Positions 15,084 to 22,101 of a stretch of DNA of 36,484 nucleotides are shown piece by piece. How positions within the stretch are numbered: the first letter of the stretch is position 1; each line of letters opens with the position of its first letter. Source of the DNA: DATAYA01 sp036272815 (GTDB taxonomy: Bacteria; Pseudomonadota; Alphaproteobacteria; Acetobacterales; Acetobacteraceae). The notes under the pieces were generated by a model, which did not search any database, had not been told where the DNA came from, and saw nothing but the letters and a program-made list of their open reading frames with translations. Both the position numbers and the translations under genes were made by a program. The stretch spans positions 1-36,484 of the forward strand of contig DATAYA010000190.1 of assembly GCA_036272815.1 (NCBI GenBank), in the 5' to 3' direction.

Positions 15084-15476
15084 TCAGCGTCGCCGCAAAA
15101 GCTCCTGCCGGGCGGCGCGCCATTCCTCGTCCCCCATCTCGGTCGCGTGACGGCTGCGCGGCGGTGCGCTCGGGGGCGGTGCCGCACTGCTCGACGTGCT
15201 GGCATTGCCGAACAGCCATGGCTTGCTCCGCCGGAGCTGCGCCATCAGCGCGCCCGCACCTTCCACCTCGTCGCCCGGGCCGAGCCGCACCGCGCTGAGG
15301 TCGAGCAGCTTCAGCCCGTCGAGATCGACCATCCCGGCGCGCACCGCTTCCGTCTTCAGCTCGGCGCGGATCAGCTTCCGCTCGGCGGCCGCAGTGCTCT
15401 CGCGCAGCTCCTGCTCGAGCGCGTCGGCGCGCTGCCGCAGCACTTCGATCGCATCGTCGGTTCCGGTCTCGTCCAT
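15084..15476 (-). CDS. Phage scaffold protein (Gp20-like)
   Basis: From the ATG at 15476 the product has 130 residues (MDETGTDDAIEVLRQRADAL). Residues about 8-45 form a coiled coil (EVLRQRADALEQELRESTAA). The segment RAELKTEAVRAGMVDLDGLK, then LDLSAVRLGPGDEVEG and LMAQLRRSKPWLFG, is the signature of phage minor structural/scaffold Gp20 proteins, whose C-terminus promotes capsid assembly. A longer start at 15539 would translate the dispersed repeat and is rejected. Position between portal and capsid is as expected, although two opposite-strand genes separate it from the capsid gene. Confidence 0.82.
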   Translation of the reverse strand: MDETGTDDAIEVLRQRADALEQELRESTAAAERKLIRAELKTEAVRAGMVDLDGLKLLDLSAVRLGPGDEVEGAGALMAQLRRSKPWLFGNASTSSSAAPPPSAPPRSRHATEMGDEEWRAARQELLRRR

Positions 15477-15517
15477 CGCTCTCGCTTCGCTGTCGCTGTC
15501 GTTCACACGAGAAAGGC

Positions 15518-15620
15518 TGGGCTCTGCCCAGACCCGCAAAGGGCCGCGTGGCCCTTTGATCCCATGGCAAAGTCAAGGGTTCCAAGGGCGCCGGTCCCTG
15601 GTGGGTCCAGGGCAGAGCTT
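15518..15620. repeat. Dispersed GC-rich palindromic repeat, copy A
   Basis: This carries GGGCTCTGCCCAGACCCGC at 15519-15537, identical to copy B (18784-18802). It is followed by AAAGGGC-n-GCCCTTT hairpin arms and by a second half with GGTCCCTGG/CCAGGGC-type palindromes. On the minus strand CTGGGCAGAGCCCAG is followed by CCTTTCTC, so it could act as a terminator or attenuator between portal and scaffold. Confidence 0.7.
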
Positions 15621-15629
15621 TGGCCTTTC

Positions 15630-17021
15630 TTACGCAGCCCCGCCATCGATCCGCGCCAGCTCCGCCGGCACATCCTCGATGTCGTACGTATCCGCGATCG
15701 CCGCGACCGCGCTGGGCTGGGAAATGATACGCGCACCCAGCAGTGTCGCCAGCGTCTGCGCATCGCGCTGCCGGTCGTCCGCGGTCGGCGGATACCAGCG
15801 CGGCCATTTCAGCGAGAGCCGCGCATCCGGGTCCAGCTCCGGCATCGCGCCGCCGATCACCTGCAACGGGTAAGTCCGCCGCGCCCGCAGCACCATGCGC
15901 ATCAGGCCGAGCAGCGCGCCCTCGCCGTAGCTCACCCGCAGATTGTCGGCGAGCCAGATCAGGCCCTGGTTCATCAGCTCGAGCGCCCGCCCCGACGTCG
16001 CCGCCGACAGCCGCGAGGCATCGGCGCGGTTGCCATGCACGCTCTCCAGCGCCAGCTCCCGCAGCGTCCGCACATATTCGACCACCGCCTGCGCCGCCGT
16101 GCCGCCGATCTCCAGCAGCTTCGCGTCGCCTTTCTCGGAGACCACCAGCGCATCGCCCGCGCCGCGCACCATCTCGCCGTCGAGCCCGGCCGGCTCCTTG
16201 ATGAGCAGTGTCGGGTCGGCGCTGTACTTCAGCCCCCGCCCCGCCTGGCTGAGCTGGTAGTCGATCTCGATCGCCGTCTCGATCGCGGCGCGGAAGGTGC
16301 AGCCGCCATCGATCCCGTCACCGCCGGGCAGGTTGCGCACCCAGACCATCGGGACGAAGCCGAGTCCGTGACGCACACTGCGGTTCGCGTCGACCGAAGC
16401 CGGCTCGCCGCTGCCGACCGGTACCGGCAGGAACCACGTCTCGTCGGTCGCGTCCCAGCTTCGCATGAACCAGTATTCGGCGGCCGGATCGGGCAGCGCA
16501 TAGCCCGACGCCGCCAGCACCGCGCCGGCCACCTTGTAGCGTTCGACCACCCGCTCCAGCTCGTCCGGCGCGTCTGCGCGCCAGATCGGAGTCAGATATA
16601 GACTGTCGAGCACATCGAAAAAAAGTCGCCCGCGCAGCACCCGCATCAGGATCGCGACCGACCCCACTGAGCCGCGAATCGCGGCATGGACCATCACCTC
16701 GTTGAGCCGGCACTCCTTCACCACGTCGGCGAGCGCCTCGCGCACGCCGGGTGCCGGGCTGTCCACGGTCGGGAAATGTCCCTCACTGAACAGCAGCGCC
16801 ACGCTGTCCTCGACCACGATCCGCGGCAGCGCGTAGCGCACGTTTGGCCGCCGCCGCCGCAGCGGAATGTAGTCGCCGCCGCCGTCGCGCTCATCGTGGA
16901 ATGCGTACGGCAGCACGTCATACAGCGTGCCGTTCAGCACGCGGCGGAGGATGTCGAGCCGGCGCACCCGCCGCGCGTAGTCGAGATCGTGCGGGATCAG
17001 GTCGCACAGCGTCTGGAACAT
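15630..17021 (-). CDS. Phage portal protein (SPP1 gp6-like)
   Basis: The 463-residue protein starts MFQTLCDLIPHDLDYARRVR and contains the typical portal elements: a long N-terminal helix/loop region (VRYALPRIVVEDSVALLFSE), a central wing (GSVGSVAILMRVLRGRLFFD), the EIDYQLSQAGRGLKYSADPT segment, and SAATSGRALELMNQGLIWLA near residues 350-370, the S-G-x-A-L motif of SPP1-gp6-like portals. The C-terminus has the LSLKWPRWYPPTADDRQRDA clip-type segment. The portal is the dodecameric gate for DNA entry at one capsid vertex. AAGGAC precedes the ATG, 19 bases after the terminase stop. Confidence 0.9.
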   Translation of the reverse strand: MFQTLCDLIPHDLDYARRVRRLDILRRVLNGTLYDVLPYAFHDERDGGGDYIPLRRRRPNVRYALPRIVVEDSVALLFSEGHFPTVDSPAPGVREALADVVKECRLNEVMVHAAIRGSVGSVAILMRVLRGRLFFDVLDSLYLTPIWRADAPDELERVVERYKVAGAVLAASGYALPDPAAEYWFMRSWDATDETWFLPVPVGSGEPASVDANRSVRHGLGFVPMVWVRNLPGGDGIDGGCTFRAAIETAIEIDYQLSQAGRGLKYSADPTLLIKEPAGLDGEMVRGAGDALVVSEKGDAKLLEIGGTAAQAVVEYVRTLRELALESVHGNRADASRLSAATSGRALELMNQGLIWLADNLRVSYGEGALLGLMRMVLRARRTYPLQVIGGAMPELDPDARLSLKWPRWYPPTADDRQRDAQTLATLLGARIISQPSAVAAIADTYDIEDVPAELARIDGGAA

Positions 17022-17040
17022 GCGTGTCCTTGCGTCCGAT

Positions 17041-18489
17041 CTATCGTGCCAGCAGCGGCATTCCCGCCCGTCGGGTCGCCACCGCGGGCGCCTGCGTCAG
17101 CATCGCAAACGCGCGGCTCAGCGCATCCACCTGGTCGTCCTTGACGCCAAGCGGAAACGCCTCCAGCTCCTCCAGCAGCGCCGCATTCCAGGGCGCGCGA
17201 ACGAACGAAAGATTGCCCGCCTGCGCCTGCGCTGCGACCGGCGCCGCGCGCGCCTCCTTGGTGCCGCGCTCGGGGCTCGTGCGAACCCGGAAACCCGCCA
17301 ACTGCCGCACCAGGTGCCGCACCTGCGCGCGCCCGGCCTGTCCGGGGTCCTGCGGCAGCCCGATCGCGACGGCCTCCCCGTCGCGCGCCGCCGCCGCCCG
17401 GATCGCCGCCTCCACCTCCGCGGGGCCCCGCCGCATCCGCTGCACGTCGAGCACCACGAACCCGGTCGCTGTCCGTGCAAGGCGCAGCCCCACGGTCCAG
17501 TCGGGATCGAGGCCGGCCGTCGCCTCGCTCGCCGCGAGGTCCCACGCTCGCACCTGTTCGGCTGCCGCCAACGCGGGCAGTTCCTCCGCCTCCACGATCC
17601 CGATCCGCCCCGCCGTGAACACACCACCGCGCCGCAGGTACGGCCGCTGCTGGTACTGCGCGGCCCAGGTCCGCTCGCCAACCGCGGCACGCCGCTCCTC
17701 CAGCGTCGCCGCGTCCTCCCATTCCGGCCACAGCGGATCGCCCGGCGCGCGGCCGAGCGGATCGTCCGCCTCGGCCAGCGCCGGCAGCACCAGCGCCCGC
17801 CAGCCATCCGCATCCGCGAGCCGCCCGGCCAGGTCGTCCGGGTGCCAGCGCGTCATCACCAGCACCACCGACCCGCCCGGCCGCAGCCGCGTTACCAAAT
17901 CGCCGCGGAACCAGTCCCACAGCCGGTCGCGCGCCCCGGGGCTGTCGGCCTCGGCCTGGCTGCGCACCGGGTCGTCGATCAGCACCAGATCAGCGCGTCG
18001 CCCGACCACCGGGCCGTTCACGCTGGTCGCGTAATAGTTCGCTCCCGCCTCGGTCGCGAACCGCCGCGCCGCCCGCTGTTGGCCACAGATCGTCGCCCCC
18101 AGCCGCACGCCGTGCTCCTCCAGCGTCGAGCGCACCTGCCGGCCGAAATGCTCGGCCAACTGGCGCGTGTGGCAGGCCGCGATCAGCGCCCGCCCCGGAT
18201 TGCGCGCCAGCCACCAGGCCGGGAACAGCACCGAGGCATAAGTCGACTTCGCCGCCCCCGGCGGCATGTGAACCAACAGCCGCCCGGACCGCGCCGCCGC
18301 GTTCGCTTCCAGCGCCGCGATCAGCCTTCGATGGTGCGCCGCCGGCCGAAACCCGCCCGACTCCAACGCCATCTCGGCGAACACGTCCAGGCTGCCTCGC
18401 ATCCGCTTGCGCAGCGCCGCTTCACGCCACCCTGGGTCACGCTCCGCCGCCGCCGTGGGGCGCTCGGACGAGACGATCGAGATCGGCAT
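17041..18489 (-). CDS. Phage terminase large subunit
   Basis: The 482-residue protein has an ATPase domain with Walker A MPPGAAKST at 75-83, an adenine-proximal LLVH before it, Walker B LVLIDDP at 168-174 and a coupling motif VMTRWHPDDL at 211-220. The C-terminal nuclease domain shows AWDLAASEATAGLDPDWTVG (acidic motif I) and the final acidic motif GVKDDQVDALSRAFA. TerL cuts concatemeric DNA and drives it through the portal. The ATG at 18489 follows an in-frame stop closely (TGAGCG before ATG) and lies inside the end of the small upstream gene. Length and all catalytic motifs look intact. Confidence 0.93.
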   Translation of the reverse strand: MPISIVSSERPTAAAERDPGWREAALRKRMRGSLDVFAEMALESGGFRPAAHHRRLIAALEANAAARSGRLLVHMPPGAAKSTYASVLFPAWWLARNPGRALIAACHTRQLAEHFGRQVRSTLEEHGVRLGATICGQQRAARRFATEAGANYYATSVNGPVVGRRADLVLIDDPVRSQAEADSPGARDRLWDWFRGDLVTRLRPGGSVVLVMTRWHPDDLAGRLADADGWRALVLPALAEADDPLGRAPGDPLWPEWEDAATLEERRAAVGERTWAAQYQQRPYLRRGGVFTAGRIGIVEAEELPALAAAEQVRAWDLAASEATAGLDPDWTVGLRLARTATGFVVLDVQRMRRGPAEVEAAIRAAAARDGEAVAIGLPQDPGQAGRAQVRHLVRQLAGFRVRTSPERGTKEARAAPVAAQAQAGNLSFVRAPWNAALLEELEAFPLGVKDDQVDALSRAFAMLTQAPAVATRRAGMPLLAR

Positions 18490-18663
18490 CGCTCACTTGG
18501 CTGAGGTCGGTGTTGGAGGCGTCGCGCACAGTGGCGCGCCGCCCATGCGGATACGGCGCCGCACCCCGTGCCAGCGCTGCCGCGGCATCGATATCGCCCG
18601 CGTTCCAATCTACTACGTTGCCGCGAGCAGCACCTCGAGCGGCGCCAATGGCGTCTCGTCCAT
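18437..18663 (-). pseudogene. Small gene upstream of terminase (possible TerS-like remnant), frameshifted
   Basis: An ATG at 18663 begins MDETPLAPLEVLLAAT and stops at TAG 18615-18613. A -1 shift near 18622 continues as GNVVDWNAGDIDAAAALARG, then AAPYPHGRRATVRDASNTDL and SQVSDADLDRLV, to a TGA at 18437. The AAPYxHxR and LSDADLDRL elements resemble the C-termini of small packaging-associated proteins that precede terL in alphaproteobacterial phages. The 3' end overlaps the terminase ATG in another frame. I infer a one-base frameshift in a small-terminase-type gene; alternatively only the 3' part is expressed. No slippery heptamer is seen. Confidence 0.45.
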
Positions 18664-18673
18664 CCACTCCGCC

Positions 18674-18715
18674 CAAAAAAAGAAAGGCGGCCGGCCCGTG
18701 TCCGAGCCAGCCGCC
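18674..18715 (-). terminator. Intrinsic terminator / possible attenuator ahead of the structural operon
   Basis: On the minus strand GGCGGCTGGCTC pairs with GGGCCGGCCGCC (12 bp with two G-U pairs, 6-base loop) and is followed directly by TTTCTTTTTTT. This is the clearest factor-independent terminator in the window. It lies about 10 bases downstream of the predicted start for the promoter-like element at 18728-18758 and upstream of the terminase genes, so it would either insulate the cluster or attenuate its transcription. Confidence 0.75.
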
Positions 18716-18727
18716 ATCATGAACAAT

Positions 18728-18758
18728 GTTCTACCCCAAACCGGGGCATCCGGGCAAG
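18728..18758 (-). promoter_or_regulatory. Promoter-like repeat, copy 1
   Basis: The minus strand reads TTGCCC (18757-18752), 18 bases, TAGAAC (18733-18728). The spacer contains CCCGGTTTGG. The same arrangement recurs at 18947-18977 in the same orientation. It points toward the terminase operon. Confidence 0.5.
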
Positions 18759-18783
18759 TAGAAATAACAGCCGTATCAGCGCC

Positions 18784-18900
18784 GGGCTCTGCCCAGACCC
18801 GCCAAAGGGCAGTCGCCCTTTGGAAACCCCCGAGTTAAGAAAAATGGAGTCTCAAGGCGCTGCCTTGAACGGGGACCAGGGGCAGCGCCCCTGGCCTTCC
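18784..18900. repeat. Dispersed GC-rich palindromic repeat, copy B
   Basis: It shares the 19-mer GGGCTCTGCCCAGACCCGC (18784-18802) with copy A, followed by CAAAGGGC-AGTC-GCCCTTTG and then by CCAGGGGC-AGC-GCCCCTGG near 18877-18895. Three strong hairpins occur in 110 bases. Confidence 0.72.
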
Positions 18901-18946
18901 TGAATGGCGAGCCCACGCAGCCGCACAAGCCCTCATCATCCCAAGA

Positions 18947-18977
18947 ACCCTAGACCAAACCGGGTCATTCGGGCAAG
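18947..18977 (-). promoter_or_regulatory. Promoter-like repeat, copy 2
   Basis: The minus strand reads TTGCCC (18976-18971), 18 bases, TAGGGT (18952-18947), with spacer GAATGACCCGGTTTGG nearly identical to copy 1. Both copies are followed on the minus strand by a tandem ATGATG, so the similarity extends beyond the promoter boxes. Confidence 0.45.
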
Positions 18978-19031
18978 TTTTTCTAACACTCCGCAAACGG
19001 CCTACCCGCCGCCGCGAACACCAGTCCGACA

Positions 19032-19727
19032 ATACGCCCCCGGAGCCCCGCCAGATCCCCCCTCCTCCGAACCACCCTCGCAGCCGCCCTCGTCCTCGCC
19101 GCACGGCCAGTGCTCGCGCAACAAATCGCCTCCCCCGTCCTGGTCGAGCTGTTCACCTGCCAATTCTGCTCCTCATGCCCGCCCGCCGACGCCCTCCTCG
19201 CCGGTAGCGACCCAGCCATTCTCGCGCTCGACATGCACGTCACCTATTGGAACGGCCCCGCCTGGCGCGACCGCTTCTCCTTCTCCGCCGCAACCGAGCG
19301 CCAGCGTGCCTACGCCCGCCTGTTCGGCCTCGACTCGATCTGCACGCCGCAACTCGTCGCCGGCGGCCGCTTCCAAGCCGTCGGCTCCGACACGAGCGCC
19401 GTCCACGCCGCCATTGCCGCCGCCGGTGCCGATGCGACGCCCGGCCCCACCCTGCGCCTCGCCGCCCACGGCACCGCGCTCCACCTCGATCTCGGGGCCG
19501 GCACTGGGGCTGGCCGGCTGTTCCTCGTCGGCTTCGATCCCGCGCACGGCGGCGAGAACGCCGGCCGCGTGCTCCGCGAGGTCGACATCGTCCGCTCGCT
19601 CGCCGTCGTCGGCGCCTGGACCGGCGCGCCGCTCCGCCTCGACTTGCCCGCGCCGTCCGGCCGCCGCGCCGCCGCCTTCCTCCAGGCACCCGACGGCCGT
19701 ATCAGCGCCGTCGCCGTCCTGCCCTGA
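19032..19727 (+). CDS. Secreted DUF1223 family protein (thioredoxin-like fold); expected start codon is ATA
   Basis: The mature part shows SPVLVELFTCQFCSSCPPAD with CSSC, then ALDMHVTYWNGPAWRDRFSF and YARLFGLDSICTPQLVAGGR, the DUF1223 signature of periplasmic thioredoxin-like proteins. The first usual start codon is a GTG at 19110, but upstream in frame lies a perfect signal peptide: RSPLLRTT, then LAAALVLAARPVLA, cleavage before QQIA. The only possible initiator before it is ATA at 19032; no ATG, GTG, TTG or CTG occurs between the upstream TAA (18984) and there. I chose the ATA to include the signal peptide; it may be a mutated ATG. If translation starts at 19110 the protein would lack an export signal. 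Confidence 0.75.
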   Translation: MRPRSPARSPLLRTTLAAALVLAARPVLAQQIASPVLVELFTCQFCSSCPPADALLAGSDPAILALDMHVTYWNGPAWRDRFSFSAATERQRAYARLFGLDSICTPQLVAGGRFQAVGSDTSAVHAAIAAAGADATPGPTLRLAAHGTALHLDLGAGTGAGRLFLVGFDPAHGGENAGRVLREVDIVRSLAVVGAWTGAPLRLDLPAPSGRRAAAFLQAPDGRISAVAVLP

Positions 19728-19790
19728 CGCTCCCTGCCGCTGGCCGAACCCATCCGCCTCGCGTAAGCAGGCCAAGACGCCTGCTCCGAG

Positions 19791-20948
19791 GTGCGATTGT
19801 CCGCCGACTCCACCGTGCTCCTCACGGTCTCCGCTCAGCCGGCCCGCGTCGCCGCACGGCGCAATGCCGGCCTCGACGTCGCTCGCTCTCTCGCCATCGT
19901 TGCCGTCTACGTCGCCCATGTCGGCGGCGAGTTCGCCGCCGGCGCCACACAGACCGCTCTCGTTTTCATCGGCGCGATGGGCGTCGAGCTGTTCTTCGCC
20001 CTGAGCGGGTTCCTGATAGGCCGGCTTCTGATCGGCCTCGCAGAGGCCGGCGCTACGCCCGGCCGTGTCGGCCGCTTCTGGGTCCGCCGCTGGCTCCGCA
20101 CCCTGCCGCTCTATTATCTCGTCTGGCTCGCAATGAGCTGGCGACTCGACCTCTGGAACTGGCGTGACCTGCTGTTCCTGCAGAACTTCTACCCCGATCA
20201 GCTGCAGGCTCTCGTGGTCTCGTGGTCGCTCGTGATGGAGGAGTTCTTCTATCTCCTCTTCCCCATCTTCCTGCTCGTGGTCGGCCTGTTTGCCCGCGGC
20301 GGACGCACCGGTGCGCGCGGCGTCCTCGCCGTCGCGGTCCTGGAGATCCTCGCCTGCAACACGCTCCGCTTCCTTGCCCTCGGCGGCTGGTTCGGTGCCA
20401 TCCGCGACGGCAGCTTCCATACCGCACCCCTGATGCGGCTCGACTGCGCGGCCTACGGCGTCGCGGCCGCCGCACTGGTGGCGCTCCTCCGCTCGACTCC
20501 GGCCGCGCGCTCGTCATGGCCGCTCGCGATTACTACGGCTTCGGTCGCGCTCTTCGTCGCCCTTTGCACGCTCCTTTTCGTCCGCATCTTCGACCCGCAC
20601 TTCCAGTCCGTAAGCGGCTTCGTCCATTGGGGGCGATACTACTTCACCTTCCAGTACGCGGCGTTGGACGCCACCTTCGCCGTGCTGGTCGTCGCTCTCT
20701 GGCGCGGCCTGCGGCGCCTGCCCGGCTGGATCGGCCTCCCCGTCGCCTTCGTCAGCCAGATCAGCTACTCGCTGTATCTTGTCCACGCTCCGCTGCTCGC
20801 CTTCTTCCTTGCCCCCGCAACCGCTCGCTTCGGCGCGGCCGGCGGGGTCTGCCTGTTCACCGCCGCCGCGCTCGGCGCCTCGTGGCTGACCTGGCGCGCG
20901 ATCGAGCGGCCGTTCCTGGCACTCCGCGACCGCTTCGTGCCAGGCTGA
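19791..20948 (+). CDS. Membrane acyltransferase, OafA/YrhL family (acyltransferase 3)
   Basis: The 385-residue protein begins at a GTG (TTG at 19797 is an alternative). It shows GLDVARSLAIVAVYVAHVGG with the catalytic-type His43 in the first membrane segment, GVELFFALSGFLIGRLL, FWVRRWLRTLPLYYLVWLAM (R-x-x-R-x-x-P) and SWSLVMEEFFYLLFPIFLLV, all classic for this family, followed by about eight further hydrophobic helices and a C-terminal YSLYLVHAPLLAFF. Members transfer acetyl or other acyl groups to cell-surface or exported sugars. It lies 8 bases before the lipoprotein gene, perhaps as an operon. Confidence 0.9.
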   Translation: MRLSADSTVLLTVSAQPARVAARRNAGLDVARSLAIVAVYVAHVGGEFAAGATQTALVFIGAMGVELFFALSGFLIGRLLIGLAEAGATPGRVGRFWVRRWLRTLPLYYLVWLAMSWRLDLWNWRDLLFLQNFYPDQLQALVVSWSLVMEEFFYLLFPIFLLVVGLFARGGRTGARGVLAVAVLEILACNTLRFLALGGWFGAIRDGSFHTAPLMRLDCAAYGVAAAALVALLRSTPAARSSWPLAITTASVALFVALCTLLFVRIFDPHFQSVSGFVHWGRYYFTFQYAALDATFAVLVVALWRGLRRLPGWIGLPVAFVSQISYSLYLVHAPLLAFFLAPATARFGAAGGVCLFTAAALGASWLTWRAIERPFLALRDRFVPG

Positions 20949-20955
20949 ACGAGCG

Positions 20956-21333
20956 ATGACCCGCGCCCTCGGCCTGCTATCCCTGCTCGTGCTCGCCGCC
21001 TGTGCCGCCAGCCTCTCCGACGGCCACTACGCCGGCACGGTCACGCCGGCGGGCATGAGCGGGCCGCCGGTACCCGCAATGCTCTGCCAGGGCGTCACGC
21101 GCGGCGGCCTCGATATCGCGGGCAGCCATTTTGCCTTCGTTCCGAATGAGGGGACGATCATCCTGCACGGCACGATCACGCCATCCGGCGCACTCGCGGC
21201 AACGCGCGCGCTCCCCGGTGCCGACCGCAGGACCTACACCGTCCGCTTCACCGGCCAGCTCCGGAGTCATGCGATCACCGGCCAGCTCGTCACGCCGGAA
21301 TGTCACGCCGCGGTCGCTCTCGCCCGCGAGTGA
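20956..21333 (+). CDS. Small putative lipoprotein
   Basis: The 125-residue product has a lipoprotein signal MTRALGLLSLLVLAACAASL with the lipobox LAAC (Cys16). The mature part is beta-rich (DGHYAGTVTPAGMSGPPVPA, GTIILHGTITPSGALAATRA, YTVRFTGQLRSHAITGQL) with two further Cys that could pair. No family was recognised. It starts 7 bases after the acyltransferase stop and is probably cotranscribed with it. Confidence 0.72.
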   Translation: MTRALGLLSLLVLAACAASLSDGHYAGTVTPAGMSGPPVPAMLCQGVTRGGLDIAGSHFAFVPNEGTIILHGTITPSGALAATRALPGADRRTYTVRFTGQLRSHAITGQLVTPECHAAVALARE

Positions 21334-21339
21334 TCGCGC

Positions 21340-22101
21340 TCAATAGGTGACGGTCAGCCCGCCATCGACGAAGATTGTCTGCCCGGTGACATAGGACGCT
21401 GCGGGAGAGGCCAGGAACAATGCCACCGCCGCCACCTCCTCCGGCTCCGCCCACCGTCCGAGCGCCGTGCGCGCCCGCACCTTCGCATCGAACGCCGCAT
21501 CGGCGATCAGTGGCGCATTCATCTCGGTGCGCACGTATCCGGGCGCAATCGCGTTCGCCGTGACCCCCGACGGACCCAGCTCCACCGCCAGGCTGCGCAC
21601 CAGCCCGACCACGCCCGCCTTCGCCGCTGCATAGGCCGGGATCGTCGCCCGCCCGAGTGCGGCGCCCATCATCGAGCCGATGAACACCAGCCGCCCGGAT
21701 CCCGCCTCGCGCATCCGCAATCCCGCCGCCCGCCCGAGCACGAACGCCGCCGTCAGATGCACATCGAGCATCCGCCGGAAATCCTCGACCGCAAACTCTG
21801 CAAGCGGCGCCCGATGCTGCGCCCCCGCGTTCGACACCAGGATGTCGAGCCGCCCGTGCGCGGACGCCGCATCCGCCACCGCCGCCTCGCACGCCGCCGC
21901 ATCGCGCACGTCGAAGGCGTGCAGGCTCGCCGTCCGTCCGGCCGCGCGCACCATCGCCGCCGTCTCCCCGAGCGCCGCTTCGTCGCGTCCGGCCAGTGCC
22001 AGGTCCGCCCCCGCCGCCGCCATCGCCACCGCAATTGCGCGCCCGATCCCGCGCGACGCCCCGGTGACGAGGGCAGCGCGGCCATCGAGGATGCCGTTCA
22101 A
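21340..22101 (-). CDS. SDR-family NAD(P)-dependent oxidoreductase
   Basis: The 253-residue protein shows the classical short-chain dehydrogenase set: TGASRGIG at 13-20, NAG at 91-93, Ser143 (FIGSMMG), Tyr157 and Lys161 (YAAAK), then PGYVRTEM and the C-terminal YVTGQTIFVDGGLTVTY. The start is a TTG at 22101 overlapping the TGA of the binding-protein gene (TTGA), with GGGGGGTGAAG upstream; longer starts would run far into that gene. Translational coupling suggests the substrate may be a molecule related to what the binding protein brings in, though this is inference. Substrate cannot be read from sequence. Confidence 0.9.
   Translation of the reverse strand: MNGILDGRAALVTGASRGIGRAIAVAMAAAGADLALAGRDEAALGETAAMVRAAGRTASLHAFDVRDAAACEAAVADAASAHGRLDILVSNAGAQHRAPLAEFAVEDFRRMLDVHLTAAFVLGRAAGLRMREAGSGRLVFIGSMMGAALGRATIPAYAAAKAGVVGLVRSLAVELGPSGVTANAIAPGYVRTEMNAPLIADAAFDAKVRARTALGRWAEPEEVAAVALFLASPAASYVTGQTIFVDGGLTVTY

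Larger units (their letters stand above)
18716..19031. other. Intergenic region without a convincing gene
   Basis: It holds two copies of the promoter-like repeat and repeat copy B. A minus-strand frame starting MMRACAAAWARHSGRPGALP (18835-18937) reads through the palindromes and looks non-coding. No tRNA or conserved protein was recognised. Confidence 0.6.

Noticed and set aside
15084..15539. Longer start (15539) for the scaffold gene
   Set aside because: It would translate part of dispersed repeat A; the ATG at 15476 begins the family-like sequence.
18613..18720. 35-codon minus-strand frame MMAAGSDTGRPPFFFW... as a leader peptide
   Set aside because: Its middle is the terminator stem and T-run, with two TTT codons in a row unlike the codon use around; only the part from the ATG at 18663 looks coding.
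18733..18977. Direct repeats with CCAAACCGGG as attachment sites (attL/attR) of the phage
   Set aside because: Both copies lie on the same side of the cluster only 219 bases apart, with no tRNA or integrase; promoter-like boxes fit better.
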